Positions 50,204 to 60,107 of a stretch of 64,000 bases of DNA are shown piece after piece; within the stretch, counting starts at the first letter, position 1; every line of letters starts with the position of its first letter. This DNA is from an uncultured Bacteroides sp. (GTDB taxonomy: Bacteria; Bacteroidota; Bacteroidia; Bacteroidales; Bacteroidaceae): contig NZ_OY762899.1 in the NCBI RefSeq assembly GCF_963666545.1, forward strand, positions 2,046,001 to 2,110,000. The letters run 5' to 3'. Made by a program: the position numbers and the translations under genes. The notes beneath the pieces were generated by a model. The model was given only the letters and a program-made list of their open reading frames with translations. It was not told the origin of the DNA and did no database searches.

Positions 50204-51721
50204 TTATTTCAATATTTCTACTGCACGCTTTATACGCAACAATGTTTCTTCTTTGCCTAAAACCCATGAGATATCAAACATGTGTGGTCCTTTACCTTCA
50301 CCCACCAATGCCAAGCGGAAAGCATTCATTATGTTGCCCGTATGATATTCCTTCTTTGCAATCCAGTCCATCACGATCTTTTCTTGTCCCTCAATACTGA
50401 AATCATCAATACCAGCTAAGACATCAGCCAATTCAGTCATGCACTTCGCAGAATCTTCTTTCCAGCGTTTCTTAACAGTTTTCTCGTCATACTCTGTAGG
50501 CGCAACAAAAAAGAAGTTGCATACATCCCACAGTTCCTGAACGAAGCTAACACGCTCTTTCATCATGCCAACTACTGTCACTACTTTTTCAATAGAGGCC
50601 TCAACATGATGTTCTTTCAATATAGGTAGAAATAATTGTGCAATCTCCTTATTATCTTTCTGCTGAATATATTGATGGTTAAACCAAACAGCTTTTTTAT
50701 AATCAAATTTAGCTCCTGACTTGCTACAGCGGTTCAAATCAAATAACTCTACCAGTTCCTGCATTGACATGAGTTCCTGATCATTTCCCGGATTCCATCC
50801 AAGCAATGCCAGAAAATTAATTACTGCTTCAGGAAGATAACCTGCTTCACGATAACCGGAAGAAATCTCCTCGGTCTTCGGATCTTTCCACTGAAGCGGA
50901 AATACAGGGAAGCCTAAACGATCGCCATCGCGTTTACTCAATTTTCCATTTCCTTCAGGTTTGAGTAACAGCGGAAGATGAGCAAAGGCAGGCATCGTAT
51001 CCTCCCAACCGAAAGCTCGATACAGCAAGACATGTAGTGGTGCAGAAGGCAACCACTCTTCCCCACGGATAACATGCGAGATTTCCATTAAATGATCATC
51101 TACAATATTTGCTAAATGATAAGTAGGCAATTCATCCGCTGACTTATATAGCACCTTATCATCTAAAATAGAAGAGTTAATCACCACTTCTCCACGAATA
51201 AGGTCGTGAACATGTATGTCTTCATTAGGCTCTATTTTAAAACGTACCACATACTGTTTACCCTCGGAAATAAACCGATTTACTTCTTCCTTTGGTAAAA
51301 CCAGCGAATTAGTCATTCCCATACGGGTAGAAGCATCATATTGGAAATTAGCTATTTCAGCACGCTTAGCTTCCAACTCATCCGGTGTATCAAAAGCAAT
51401 ATAAGCCTTTCCCGATTCCAATAAAAGATGTACATACTTTTTATAGATATCTCGCCGCTCCGACTGGCGGTATGGACCATAATTACCTCCAAAACTAACT
51501 CCTTCATCAAATTTAATTCCGAGCCAATCAAAAGATTCCAAAATGTACTCTTCCGCACCAGAAACAAACCTGTTAGAGTCTGTATCTTCTATACGAAAAA
51601 TCAAATCCCCCCCATGTTGGCGGGCAAAAAGGTAATTATATAAAGCAGTACGCACACCCCCAATGTGCAATGCTCCCGTAGGGCTCGGAGCAAATCGGAC
51701 TCTCACTTTTCTTTCTGACAT
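50204..51721 (-). CDS. gltX: Glutamyl-tRNA synthetase
   Basis: 505 residues from [17 protein letters not shown] ten-residue longer frame crosses the promoter. The class I motifs are HIGG (PTGALHIGG) and KLSKR. The anticodon-binding domain fills the C-terminus. No AsnRS-like feature is seen. Confidence 0.97.
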   Translation of the reverse strand: MSERKVRVRFAPSPTGALHIGGVRTALYNYLFARQHGGDLIFRIEDTDSNRFVSGAEEYILESFDWLGIKFDEGVSFGGNYGPYRQSERRDIYKKYVHLLLESGKAYIAFDTPDELEAKRAEIANFQYDASTRMGMTNSLVLPKEEVNRFISEGKQYVVRFKIEPNEDIHVHDLIRGEVVINSSILDDKVLYKSADELPTYHLANIVDDHLMEISHVIRGEEWLPSAPLHVLLYRAFGWEDTMPAFAHLPLLLKPEGNGKLSKRDGDRLGFPVFPLQWKDPKTEEISSGYREAGYLPEAVINFLALLGWNPGNDQELMSMQELVELFDLNRCSKSGAKFDYKKAVWFNHQYIQQKDNKEIAQLFLPILKEHHVEASIEKVVTVVGMMKERVSFVQELWDVCNFFFVAPTEYDEKTVKKRWKEDSAKCMTELADVLAGIDDFSIEGQEKIVMDWIAKKEYHTGNIMNAFRLALVGEGKGPHMFDISWVLGKEETLLRIKRAVEILK

Positions 51722-51748
51722 AAATAATTTTGTATAGGTAAATCGCAG

Positions 51749-51756
51749 CAAAATTA
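51749..51756 (-). promoter_or_regulatory. -7 element of gltX-waaA
   Basis: TAATTTTG on the minus strand (51756-51749), followed by CTGCGA, 28 bp before the gltX ATG. No TTG stands at -33; the region upstream is a run of A. Confidence 0.5.
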
Positions 51757-51815
51757 AGCTTTTTTTTTCGATACTACTGTTTTTTTTCGTACTTTTCGCA
51801 AAAAAATCAACGAAG

Positions 51816-53876
51816 ATGAATTATTTAAAGACTAAGAAGAGCTTCCCGTACAAAGATCTACTATATAAGGCACTCATATTTGTGGGCACAGTGGCTCTTA
51901 TTGTCTATTTTCTACCCCGAGAAGGGAAGTTCAACTATCAATTTGACATCAATAAACCATGGAAATATGGTCAGTTAATGGCTACATTCGACTTTCCTAT
52001 TTATAAAGACGATGCTGTTGTAAAGCGTGAACAGGATAGCATACTTGCATCTTTCCAACCTTATTATCAACTAAATAAAGGGATAGAGAAAAAAGCAATA
52101 AACAAATTGAAAGAGAATACTAAACTGCGTTTAAACAAAGTAGTCCCATCTGTCAGCTATATCCGCCATATAGAGAAAGAAATAGAAGAACTGTATAAAA
52201 GGGGAATTGTATCTACCGAAGACATAAAGAAAATACAGAAAGACAGCATCTCCTCCATTATGGTCGTAGATAGCAAATTGGCTAACCAGCGTTCGACCAG
52301 CCAGCTGCTTACTGTGAAAAAAGCTTATGAATATCTTCTATCAGCCGATACAGTACATTACAAAAAGGAGATACTACGTCAATGTGCACTCAATGAATAT
52401 ATATCACCTAATTTATCTTTTGACGAGCAACGAACGAAAACAGCCCAAAAAGATATCTTAGGCGACTATTCGTGGGCAAACGGAGTTGTGCAGAGTGGAC
52501 AAAAAATCATTGATCGTGGTGAAATCATCGATGAGCACATGTACAATATCCTTGCTTCTCTTCGGAAAGAGTCAATCAAACGAAGTGAATCAATAGGGCA
52601 AAAACAGGTTATCCTCGCAGGGCAAATTTTATTCATCGGAATATTAATGCTGTGCTTTATGCTTTATATTGAGCTGTTCAGAAAAGATTACTACGAGCGT
52701 AAAGGTAGCCTTCCAGTGCTTTTCTCTCTTATTATTTTTTACTGCATCGTTACGGCACTTATGATAAGAAACAACATCTTTAGTGTATATGTGATTCCTT
52801 ATGCCATGCTTCCCATCATCACCCGCATATTCCTCGACTCACGAACAGCCTTTATAACTCATGTCATTACCATATTGGCTTGTTCCATCACGTTGCGCTA
52901 TCCTCATGAGTTTATCCTACTTCAACTCACAGCTGGATTGGTCGCAATTTATAGCCTCCGCGAATTATCGCAACGCTCTCAACTATTTCGCACAGCAGTT
53001 CTAGTGATCCTTACATACGTTGCTCTCTATTTTTCTTTTGAACTGATTACAGAAAGTGATCTTTCAAAGCTGAATACAAGCATGTACACATACTTCGTCA
53101 TCAACGGAATTTTGCTACTATTCACCTATCCGTTACTCTTTCTATTCGAAAAAGTATTCAGCTTTACTTCCAACGTAACTTTGGTCGAACTTTCAAATAT
53201 AAACAACCACTTATTGCGCAAATTATCCGAAACAGTGCCTGGCACTTTTCAGCACTCTCTGCAAGTGGCCAATCTGGCAGCAGAAGCAGCGATACGCATT
53301 GACGCAAAAAGTCAGCTAGTTCGTACCGGTGCCTTGTATCATGATATAGGAAAAATGGAAAATCCGGCATTCTTTACCGAAAACCAGTCCAGCGGCATCA
53401 ACCCCCATGAAAAGTTAAGCTACGAGCAAAGCTCACAAATCGTGATTAGCCACGTCACAGATGGTGTGCGATTAGCCGAAAAGAACAACCTTCCTAAAGC
53501 CATAAAAGATTTTATCACAACCCATCACGGAAGGGGAAAGACTAAATTTTTCTACATCTCGTGGAAAAACGAGCACCCTAATGAGGAGCCGGACGAGGAA
53601 TTATTCACTTACCCTGGTCCTAACCCTTTTTCAAAAGAAACAGCTATTTTAATGATGGCAGATGGTGTAGAAGCCGCTTCACGAAGCTTGCCCGAATACA
53701 CAGAAGAAAGTATTGGCAACCTTGTTGAAAAAATAATCGATTCGCAAGTAGACGAAGGATATTTCAAAGAATGCCCCATCACGTTCAAAGATATTTCAAT
53801 CATTAAAGGAGTATTCAAAGAAAAACTAAAAACAATCTACCATACCAGAATCAGCTATCCTGAGTTAAAGAAGTAA
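51816..53876 (+). CDS. 7TM-HD family phosphodiesterase (PgpH-like)
   Basis: 686 residues. One N-terminal transmembrane helix (about 17-33), an extracytoplasmic 7TMR-HDED domain to about 265, seven helices to about 455, then an HD domain with H480, HD at 509-510 (LYHDIGKM) and HH at 570-571 ([11 protein letters not shown]). The Listeria homologue PgpH breaks down cyclic di-AMP. The same activity is probable here. Its last 26 bp overlap the end of the convergent phosphatase gene. Confidence 0.9.
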   Translation: MNYLKTKKSFPYKDLLYKALIFVGTVALIVYFLPREGKFNYQFDINKPWKYGQLMATFDFPIYKDDAVVKREQDSILASFQPYYQLNKGIEKKAINKLKENTKLRLNKVVPSVSYIRHIEKEIEELYKRGIVSTEDIKKIQKDSISSIMVVDSKLANQRSTSQLLTVKKAYEYLLSADTVHYKKEILRQCALNEYISPNLSFDEQRTKTAQKDILGDYSWANGVVQSGQKIIDRGEIIDEHMYNILASLRKESIKRSESIGQKQVILAGQILFIGILMLCFMLYIELFRKDYYERKGSLPVLFSLIIFYCIVTALMIRNNIFSVYVIPYAMLPIITRIFLDSRTAFITHVITILACSITLRYPHEFILLQLTAGLVAIYSLRELSQRSQLFRTAVLVILTYVALYFSFELITESDLSKLNTSMYTYFVINGILLLFTYPLLFLFEKVFSFTSNVTLVELSNINNHLLRKLSETVPGTFQHSLQVANLAAEAAIRIDAKSQLVRTGALYHDIGKMENPAFFTENQSSGINPHEKLSYEQSSQIVISHVTDGVRLAEKNNLPKAIKDFITTHHGRGKTKFFYISWKNEHPNEEPDEELFTYPGPNPFSKETAILMMADGVEAASRSLPEYTEESIGNLVEKIIDSQVDEGYFKECPITFKDISIIKGVFKEKLKTIYHTRISYPELKK

Positions 53877-54324
53877 GCAGGCCCGAACAAGCATCTTCTA
53901 AAACATCAAGCACGTATTCAAAACCTTCACTCCCCCCGTAATAAGGATCGGGAACATGGTCTGTCTGAAACTTGGTGCAATAGTCTGTCATTCGATGAAT
54001 CTTCGTCCATTCTTGAGGAGATGGAGCACGGTCATGCAAATCATCCATGTTCCGATCGTCCATTCCGATGATCAAATCGAAATCATAGAAATCTTCCGTA
54101 CGGACCTGCCTGGAGCGATGCAGCAAATTGTATCCTCTGCGAGTAGCATGTGCTCTCATGCGAGAATCAGGGAGTTCTCCGGCATGATAGTTCAATATCC
54201 CGGCAGAATCGATTTCAAACTCAGCTTCAAAATTCTTCTCTTTTAAGAGTCTGAGCATGACTCCTTCGGCAGCCGGTGAACGGCATATATTCCCCAAACA
54301 AACAAAAAGTATCTTTTTCTTCAT
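53851..54324 (-). CDS. Low-molecular-weight protein tyrosine phosphatase
   Basis: 157 residues. The P-loop CLGNICRS (nucleophile C9) is at the N-terminus and the general-acid aspartate lies in VPDPYYGG. Cytoplasmic. In Bacteroides such enzymes may act on capsule tyrosine kinases or arginine phosphates; the target is unknown here. It lies 4 bp after priA. Confidence 0.93.
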   Translation of the reverse strand: MKKKILFVCLGNICRSPAAEGVMLRLLKEKNFEAEFEIDSAGILNYHAGELPDSRMRAHATRRGYNLLHRSRQVRTEDFYDFDLIIGMDDRNMDDLHDRAPSPQEWTKIHRMTDYCTKFQTDHVPDPYYGGSEGFEYVLDVLEDACSGLLTSLTQDS

Positions 54325-54328
54325 ATAA

Positions 54329-56788
54329 TTACATCGGGTCTACATCATAATAAATAATCAGCGATTTAAAACGCTCATCTTGCAGTATCTCACTTTGTGC
54401 GCGAAGCAAGCACTCGCGCACCCGTCCCATGGCAACATCATTCTCTATTTTTAGCACGATTTTCTTAATAAATAGTGTTTGAATACGCGCTACAGGAGGT
54501 TTATCGGGCCCTAAAACCCGGGAGCCGAACATTGTTCTTAGCTTCTCACCCATCGCATTTGCCATTAATTCTAACAAATCGGCATTTCGATGCTTCATAT
54601 ACACATAGATCAATCGATAATAAGGTGGATATTGGAACAATTGACGTTCGGCCAATTGCCCTTCTACCATCTGCTCATAATCGTTGGCGATCACCTGCTC
54701 TATGATAGGATGATCAATACTCTTTGTTTGAAGTATCACCTTGCCCCGCTTATGCTTCCGTCCTGCGCGTCCTGCCACTTGTGCCATGAGTTGAAAAGCC
54801 CTTTCATAGGAACGAAAATCAGGATAATTTAGCATTGTGTCTGCATTCAATATTCCCACTACACTTACATGATCAAAATCCAATCCTTTCGATACCATCT
54901 GTGTGCCGATCAAAATATCCGTCTTTCCTTCCTCAAAATCAGCGATAATCTTCTCATAAGCAGTTCGCGTACGAGTAGTGTCCATATCCATACGAGCCAC
55001 TGAAGATGCGGGAAAAAGTATTTTTATATCATCCTCTATTTTCTCTGTTCCAAAACCACGATGCATCAACTCAACTCCTTCGCAAGCAGGACAAGCACGG
55101 GGTAACTGATACGTATATCCACAGTAATGACAAGTAAGCTGGTTCATTCCTTTATGATACGTCAGGCTGACATCACAATTCTTACACTTCGGCACCCATC
55201 CACAAGTACGACACTCTACCATTGGTGCGAATCCACGTCGATTCTGAAAAAGGATCACTTGTTCCTTTTTAGCCAAAGCCTCAGTTATAGAACTTAACAA
55301 AAGAGGAGAAAAAGGCCCCAACATCCGCTTTTTACGATGAAGTTCTTTTATATCTACCGGAATTATCTCAGGTAGTTGAATCTCTTTATAGCGTTCTTTG
55401 AGTTCTACCAAGCCATACTTACCTGCCGTTGCATTATGGTAAGTTTCGATAGAAGGGGTAGCCGTTCCCAACAAGGTTTTGGCTCCATACATAGCGGCGA
55501 GCACAATTGCTGCATTGCGAGCATTGTAGCGAGGAGCCGGGTCTTGTTGTTTATACGTATTTTCGTGTTCTTCATCTACAATAACCAATCCCAAATTTTT
55601 GAATGGTAAGAAGATAGAAGAACGCACGCCCAATATAATATCATAATCATTCTCACTTAGTTGCTTCTGCCAAATCTCGACTCTTTCCGCATCGGGAAAC
55701 TTGGAATGATAAATGCCCAAACGTGAGCCAAACACGCGCCTAAGGCGTTCGGTGATCTGAGTGGTCAAAGCTATCTCGGGCAATAAATAGAGCACCTGTT
55801 GCCCTTTACGAATAGCTTCGGCAATGAGATGGATATATACTTCTGTTTTGCCACTGGAAGTCACTCCATGCAGCAGACACACGTTTTTTTGTTGAAAGCA
55901 AGTTGAAATGTCTTCATACGCCCGATTCTGAAATTCATTTAACGGATTTAGTTCTACTACCCCACGTTGTTTTTTATCCAAGCGACCGATTTCATACTCA
56001 TACACGTCAAAGACATGTTTCTTTACCAATCCATCAAAAACAGTTACTGAAACCTTCGCCTGCTGCAAGAGCTCTTTTTTAGAGACTTCTCTCAAAGTCT
56101 TTTCTCCCATAAAACTCGATAGCTCTACGTATTTCATCAGCAGCGCCAATTGCTTAGGAACCCGAGAGAGTTCATCAAATAACTCTCTTAATCTTTCTTC
56201 GTTAGCAGCCTCAGGCGTGAGGCGAACACGAGTCTCAGTCTTCGGTTTGTAGTTACGCCGCAACTCCTCTTTCACGAACAAAGCTCCCTTATCAAGCAAC
56301 GATTTCACGACACCTAATACATTCTTTAAACCGCTATCCTTCTCCAGTTTAGTTACGCTTTGCTCCTTTTCTTTTACGAGTAAATCAACAATACATTGTT
56401 CCTTATCCGTCAATCTATCCATTGTTTCAAACTCCGGATTATATTCCACCACAGTCTCACTCTCCAACTTCAAGCCCGAAGGTAAAGCAGCTTTATAAAC
56501 ATCTCCCTGCGTGCACAAATAGTAATCGGCCAGCCATTCCCAAAACTTAAATTGCTTAGGCAAAAGTATCGGAGAAGCATCAAGCACTGCCGAAACCTCT
56601 TTCACTTCATATTCCGTAGGAGCACAATAATGCGCATTGCAGACAATAGCCGTATAATACTTCTTTCGTCCGAAAGGAACCACCACCCGACAACCGGCTT
56701 TCACCTCTTCTGCACCTTCATCGGGAAGAGAATAGGTGAAATTACGTGGAAGCGGCAAAGGTAAGATGACATCTATATATTTTTTCAT
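54329..56788 (-). CDS. priA: Primosomal protein N' (PriA helicase)
   Basis: 819 residues from MKKYIDVILPLPLPR. The helicase has Walker A GVTSSGKTEVY and motif II IVDEEHENTYKQQD. The zinc region has the four CxxC pairs from CRTCGW to CPACEG. The C-terminal helicase half includes VAGRAGRKHKRG. It restarts collapsed replication forks. The ATG is only about 9 bp from the end of a -7 element, so the mRNA may be nearly leaderless. Confidence 0.95.
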   Translation of the reverse strand: MKKYIDVILPLPLPRNFTYSLPDEGAEEVKAGCRVVVPFGRKKYYTAIVCNAHYCAPTEYEVKEVSAVLDASPILLPKQFKFWEWLADYYLCTQGDVYKAALPSGLKLESETVVEYNPEFETMDRLTDKEQCIVDLLVKEKEQSVTKLEKDSGLKNVLGVVKSLLDKGALFVKEELRRNYKPKTETRVRLTPEAANEERLRELFDELSRVPKQLALLMKYVELSSFMGEKTLREVSKKELLQQAKVSVTVFDGLVKKHVFDVYEYEIGRLDKKQRGVVELNPLNEFQNRAYEDISTCFQQKNVCLLHGVTSSGKTEVYIHLIAEAIRKGQQVLYLLPEIALTTQITERLRRVFGSRLGIYHSKFPDAERVEIWQKQLSENDYDIILGVRSSIFLPFKNLGLVIVDEEHENTYKQQDPAPRYNARNAAIVLAAMYGAKTLLGTATPSIETYHNATAGKYGLVELKERYKEIQLPEIIPVDIKELHRKKRMLGPFSPLLLSSITEALAKKEQVILFQNRRGFAPMVECRTCGWVPKCKNCDVSLTYHKGMNQLTCHYCGYTYQLPRACPACEGVELMHRGFGTEKIEDDIKILFPASSVARMDMDTTRTRTAYEKIIADFEEGKTDILIGTQMVSKGLDFDHVSVVGILNADTMLNYPDFRSYERAFQLMAQVAGRAGRKHKRGKVILQTKSIDHPIIEQVIANDYEQMVEGQLAERQLFQYPPYYRLIYVYMKHRNADLLELMANAMGEKLRTMFGSRVLGPDKPPVARIQTLFIKKIVLKIENDVAMGRVRECLLRAQSEILQDERFKSLIIYYDVDPM

Positions 56789-56796
56789 CGTGAGGA

Positions 56797-56804
56797 CAAA
56801 GATA
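56797..56804 (-). promoter_or_regulatory. -7 element of priA
   Basis: TATCTTTG on the minus strand (56804-56797), ending 8 bp before the priA ATG. The terminator T-run of the upstream gene abuts it directly. Confidence 0.55.
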
Positions 56805-56812
56805 CAAAAAAA

Positions 56813-56835
56813 GGCTCTCCGCAAAATGGAGAGCC
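56813..56835 (-). terminator. Terminator of the outer-membrane protein gene
   Basis: GGCTCTCC (56813-56820) pairs with GGAGAGCC (56828-56835) around a 7-nt loop. On the minus strand it is followed by seven T and then by the priA -7 element. Confidence 0.85.
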
Positions 56836-56864
56836 TCTATATATTAGAATAGAAAAATCAACCT

Positions 56865-57506
56865 TTAAAAAAGATAAGCGACAGAAACCTGCCAAACTTT
56901 AGATTTGAAAGACCCGCTACTTAAGCTACCCCACGCACCGCCATCAACACTCGCCTTAGCAGAATCCGTCAAGCCCATGTTATAGTTCACGCCTAGTTGC
57001 AGATGATTAATCAGTTTAAGTCCAACACCTAAATTAAGAGCCACTTCCGATTTCTCATAATCAATTGCCGCTTCTCCGCTACTAAGAGTTAGTTTATCGT
57101 CAGACTTCATATTGAAGAAGAAGCTAGGACCGGCAGCAAAATACAAACTGGCTAAACTACCCAAACCAACAGAATACTTCAAGTTGATTGGAACCTCAAT
57201 TCCTTGTTGCTTAAAAGTCTTACTTTTAGAAACAGCACCATCTTCGTAAGAGAACTTCGTTCCTTTTTGCGAATACATCAATGCCCCATCTATACCTATA
57301 CCTATAATTGGAATCGTCACGTCAACCATCGGTCCTATAAAAAAACCAGTATAATTATCAGCATTTCCTTTCTCTTTCCAAGCATCAGAAAGTGAGGTTG
57401 ACGCCAAGTTCAAACCGCCCTTTACTCCTAATTTAATTTGAGCCTGAACAGGCACAACCATAGCTAAACATACGGTTATCATTAAAGCAGTAAATAATTT
57501 GTTCAT
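56865..57506 (-). CDS. Outer-membrane beta-barrel protein (PorT/OMP_b-brl type)
   Basis: 213 residues. A signal peptide of about 22 residues ends at VQAQ. The rest is amphipathic strands with LGVKGGLNLASTSLSD, GIDGALMYSQKG and a terminal SVAYLF, ending in Phe as outer-membrane barrels do. The likely eight-strand barrel has no known substrate. It has its own promoter and terminator. Confidence 0.85.
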   Translation of the reverse strand: MNKLFTALMITVCLAMVVPVQAQIKLGVKGGLNLASTSLSDAWKEKGNADNYTGFFIGPMVDVTIPIIGIGIDGALMYSQKGTKFSYEDGAVSKSKTFKQQGIEVPINLKYSVGLGSLASLYFAAGPSFFFNMKSDDKLTLSSGEAAIDYEKSEVALNLGVGLKLINHLQLGVNYNMGLTDSAKASVDGGAWGSLSSGSFKSKVWQVSVAYLF

Positions 57507-57532
57507 AAGTCTTTTGTTTTAGAATTTCGAGA

Positions 57533-57540
57533 CAAATATA
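57533..57540 (-). promoter_or_regulatory. -7 element of the outer-membrane protein gene
   Basis: TATATTTG on the minus strand (57540-57533), 27 bp before the ATG. The -33 is poor. Confidence 0.5.
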
Positions 57541-57580
57541 TGTATTTATATTTAATAAACACCATTTGATACAAACTTGT

Positions 57581-57970
57581 TTATCGAGAGGTTACCATTA
57601 TCTCTTTTATCAAATCTTTCCCTAATGGTTGAGGATAAGGAAATTCCTCAAGGGAAAACAGGCTATTACCAAATTCTCGACGAAAGGATCGGATAAGGGT
57701 TTCCGGTTCAATACTAAAAGATTTTGCCACATCATGCAATGATTGATAAGTAGTAAACCTTCGCTTAGCCTCCATCAGTCTGCGTAAACGGATATATTTA
57801 GAAAGACGTATTTTGGTTACTTTATAAAACATTTTACTCAACCGTTGCGGTGAATAGTGCATTACTTGAGATAATTCCTGAGCATCTAGCCTCTCGTCAA
57901 TATGCCATTCGATGTGAATCAGAGATTCTACTATAATCTCTTGTTCTGTCATTGTTACTTCCATTTTCAA
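57581..57970 (-). CDS. Short AraC-type helix-turn-helix protein
   Basis: 129 residues consisting almost only of an AraC DNA-binding domain with two HTH units (LSQVMHYSPQRLSKMFYKVT and VAKSFSIEPETLIRSFRREF). No effector domain is present. The start could also be the MTEQ methionine six codons in. It is third in a LiaF-like / LytTR / AraC operon, 7 bp after the LytTR gene, and may read signals passed by the membrane partners. That link is inferred. Confidence 0.8.
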   Translation of the reverse strand: MKMEVTMTEQEIIVESLIHIEWHIDERLDAQELSQVMHYSPQRLSKMFYKVTKIRLSKYIRLRRLMEAKRRFTTYQSLHDVAKSFSIEPETLIRSFRREFGNSLFSLEEFPYPQPLGKDLIKEIMVTSR

Positions 57971-57977
57971 TATCCAT

Positions 57978-58802
57978 TTACAGTTTCAATACTTCCTTTA
58001 AGGCCTTATATCCAGCCGTACTTGCTTTTATCTGATGCCCATTTTTAAGGGTAATCATCTGTTGTTGTTTCTTATACAGCTCAATGCGCAAGACCTTCTC
58101 TATATTGATAATACAAGATCTATGTACCCTCACAAATTGGTTTTCGGGTAAATGAGCCACAAAATATTTCATCGTTTGTTCTTTGAGATACTTATCTCCT
58201 TCGGTAAATAAAATCACATAGTCTCCATCGGCCTGCAAATAATAGATATCTTCTACAAATATTACTTGAATTTTTTGTCCCGATTTCACCGCTATGCGTT
58301 CAAGCATTTCGTTAGGCACATTTGCGGGCTGTTCCTCTTCTTCCTCATCAAAAGAGAGATGTTCCGATTCGTCTCCTTTACGCGATAGTGAAAAGTCGTG
58401 CCCTCCATAAGCTATAAGTATTAAAGCCCCAATAAACAAATGTAATGGAAAGAGGGTTAGCATCAGTACAAACTGCGCTGGAGTAAACATCATGTAGATG
58501 AGTAGCAAATAGGCTCCTGCCCACAAGGCAAGAACAAAGATACCCAATGTGACGTAATTCAATACCGTTCGGGGAGCAATAATCAATCCCACATCCGTAT
58601 TCTCGGACAACATGCTCCACCCCCATAGCCACCCCGTAACAACGATCAACAAAGAAAACAAAGAACAATCCAGCAGTAAAACTTCTGCAGGCACAGCTAC
58701 TAATGGCGCCATTGCTCCCCAGCAACAAAGTGATAAAGCAATCCACAAAATAACGTAAGTAATTTCTTTTTTTATTGTATAATATGAGTAAGTCGTATTC
58801 AT
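57978..58802 (-). CDS. Membrane-bound LytTR DNA-binding regulator
   Basis: 274 residues. Four hydrophobic helices fill the first 135 residues, an acidic linker (FDEEEEEQ) follows, and the LytTR domain is at about 175-274 (DIYYLQADGDYVILFT, VRVHRSCIINIEKV). No receiver or kinase domain is present, so it is a one-component, membrane-tethered regulator. It lies 3 bp after the LiaF-like gene. The acidic linker and tether suggest that the DNA-binding domain acts near the membrane. Confidence 0.85.
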   Translation of the reverse strand: MNTTYSYYTIKKEITYVILWIALSLCCWGAMAPLVAVPAEVLLLDCSLFSLLIVVTGWLWGWSMLSENTDVGLIIAPRTVLNYVTLGIFVLALWAGAYLLLIYMMFTPAQFVLMLTLFPLHLFIGALILIAYGGHDFSLSRKGDESEHLSFDEEEEEQPANVPNEMLERIAVKSGQKIQVIFVEDIYYLQADGDYVILFTEGDKYLKEQTMKYFVAHLPENQFVRVHRSCIINIEKVLRIELYKKQQQMITLKNGHQIKASTAGYKALKEVLKL

Positions 58803-58805
58803 TCG

Positions 58806-59609
58806 TTAATTTCTTAATTCTCCACCTCCAAGGACTCCAGCACCTTCGATAGTCAAGCGCTTCGTCACGTCTGACGGTTGTTCTCTATCTATACGTCCAT
58901 CCTTGAAAGAGTACATGATTGATTCTATTTTAATATCTACTACCCAATGAGCAGGCACGTAAATGGTAACTCCACCTAATACCGTATTCAAATTCAATAC
59001 CGTATTTCCGTCTGCCAAGCTTGTTTTCCGCAAATCGAGTATGGTCTCCCCAAGCACCGTGTTTATCTCCCCTCCTTTAAAGATAGGATCAAGAACAATA
59101 TATTTGCCACTAGAAAACACACTTTGCTTATTGAAGTACCCTTCGGCATATTCCTCCGCTGCTCCGCCAACTTTATCTGCTCTCCTTTTATTTTCCTGAT
59201 AGCATTTGTCATCAAATTGACCACAACATCTACAATGCATAGAGTGCGGCAATATCATATATACAAGAGAAATAAGTCCGGCAATAATCAGCAGAACCGG
59301 CCAATAAGTATGTACGAACCCATCGGCCTGTAAAGGCAAGAAATCGGGATATATCATAAGGATCCGTGGTAAGAGGAAGAATGTTCCGGTACTAAACAAA
59401 ATTAGGCCTGACCAAAAATGGCGCTTGAGCAAAGACATTACACCTATTACAAGCAAAAGCATTGGCCAAGAAAACAGGAATGCTTTGTAAGGTTGTGGAA
59501 TAAAGCCTAAGTTGAGACCTAAAAAGACAAAGCCTACAATGATGAGTAACACCGCAAACTTAGCAGAAGGTTTTTGGTGGTGATTTTTTCTAGAAGTTTT
59601 CATGTTCAT
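58806..59609 (-). CDS. LiaF-like membrane protein (cell-wall stress response family)
   Basis: 267 residues. Four hydrophobic helices in the first 120 residues, then a Cys-rich patch (CRCCGQFDDKC), then a beta-helix-like domain with INTVLGETILDLRKT and NTVLGGVTIYVPAHW, typical of the LiaF/YvqF C-terminus. LiaF in Bacillus restrains a cell-envelope stress system. Here the partners are a LytTR and an AraC-type protein, so a similar stress circuit is inferred. An in-frame ATG two codons downstream is equally possible as a start. Confidence 0.78.
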   Translation of the reverse strand: MNMKTSRKNHHQKPSAKFAVLLIIVGFVFLGLNLGFIPQPYKAFLFSWPMLLLVIGVMSLLKRHFWSGLILFSTGTFFLLPRILMIYPDFLPLQADGFVHTYWPVLLIIAGLISLVYMILPHSMHCRCCGQFDDKCYQENKRRADKVGGAAEEYAEGYFNKQSVFSSGKYIVLDPIFKGGEINTVLGETILDLRKTSLADGNTVLNLNTVLGGVTIYVPAHWVVDIKIESIMYSFKDGRIDREQPSDVTKRLTIEGAGVLGGGELRN

Positions 59610-59650
59610 CTTTATTTTTATTATTTTATTTTATTCTTTATTATTTCCTG

Positions 59651-59658
59651 CAAATATA
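59651..59658 (-). promoter_or_regulatory. -7 element of the LiaF-like operon
   Basis: TATATTTG on the minus strand (59658-59651), 41 bp before the start. The -33 is weak, which fits a promoter that needs an activator. Confidence 0.5.
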
Positions 59659-59802
59659 AGAGAATCAACAGATTACATGCAATAGCAAATCGATAAACAT
59701 CATAGTAAACCCGACAAATGCATGCTTATAGCCGATAAAAATAAAATAATAGCGCATAAAATAGGGATGCCTTGCAAAAGAAATAGAAATCTAATAACTA
59801 AA

Positions 59803-59885
59803 AACATCCGGATGTTCTATACTATAACATGGGGATGTTGACTTATATAACATCCCCATGTTTTTAGATACAACATGGGGATGTT
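59803..59885. repeat. Array of four 14-bp palindromic units at a 23-bp period
   Basis: AACATCCGGATGTT starts at 59803. Related 14-mers start at 59826, 59849 and 59872, reading AACATGGGGATGTT, AACATCCCCATGTT and AACATGGGGATGTT. All share the arms AACAT and ATGTT around a four-base centre (CCGG, GGGG, CCCC, GGGG). The spacers are all 9 bp and unrelated in sequence. Units 2 and 3, or 3 and 4, can each form a perfect 14-bp hairpin in RNA. The array lies about 195-280 bp upstream of the LiaF-like operon and reads as a regulatory site, but no protein is known to bind it. Confidence 0.9.
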
Positions 59886-60035
59886 TTTAAAGAATAAGAC
59901 ACTATTTACAAATAGAGAATAAACTAGAAGCACTTATAGAAAGGCTATAGAGGCAACGGAACTATATAAGATAAAAAAGATTCGTATGCAGTAGTAACGG
60001 AGAAGTGCCTGAAAAGGAGAGAATTTGAAGAAACT
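59886..60035. other. Gene-free stretch beside the repeat array
   Basis: Part of a 498-bp gap between coding regions. Apart from the array, the -7 element at 59651-59658 and the terminator at 60036-60082, I see nothing in it that I can support. Confidence 0.6.
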
Positions 60036-60082
60036 AAAAAAGCTTGGCTATTCACCTTAAAGGTAAACTGCCAAGCTTTTTT
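60036..60082 (-). terminator. Terminator of the DUF2795 gene
   Basis: AAAAAAGCTTGGC (60036-60048) pairs perfectly with GCCAAGCTTTTTT (60070-60082). Both strands end in T-runs, so it may block transcription in either direction. It is 25 bp after the stop. Confidence 0.85.
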
Positions 60083-60107
60083 AATATTCTTTCGTCTATG
60101 TGTTTGT

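Noticed and set aside
59803-59885. CRISPR array
   Set aside because: The 23-bp period, 9-bp spacers and only four units do not fit CRISPR, and no cas genes are present.
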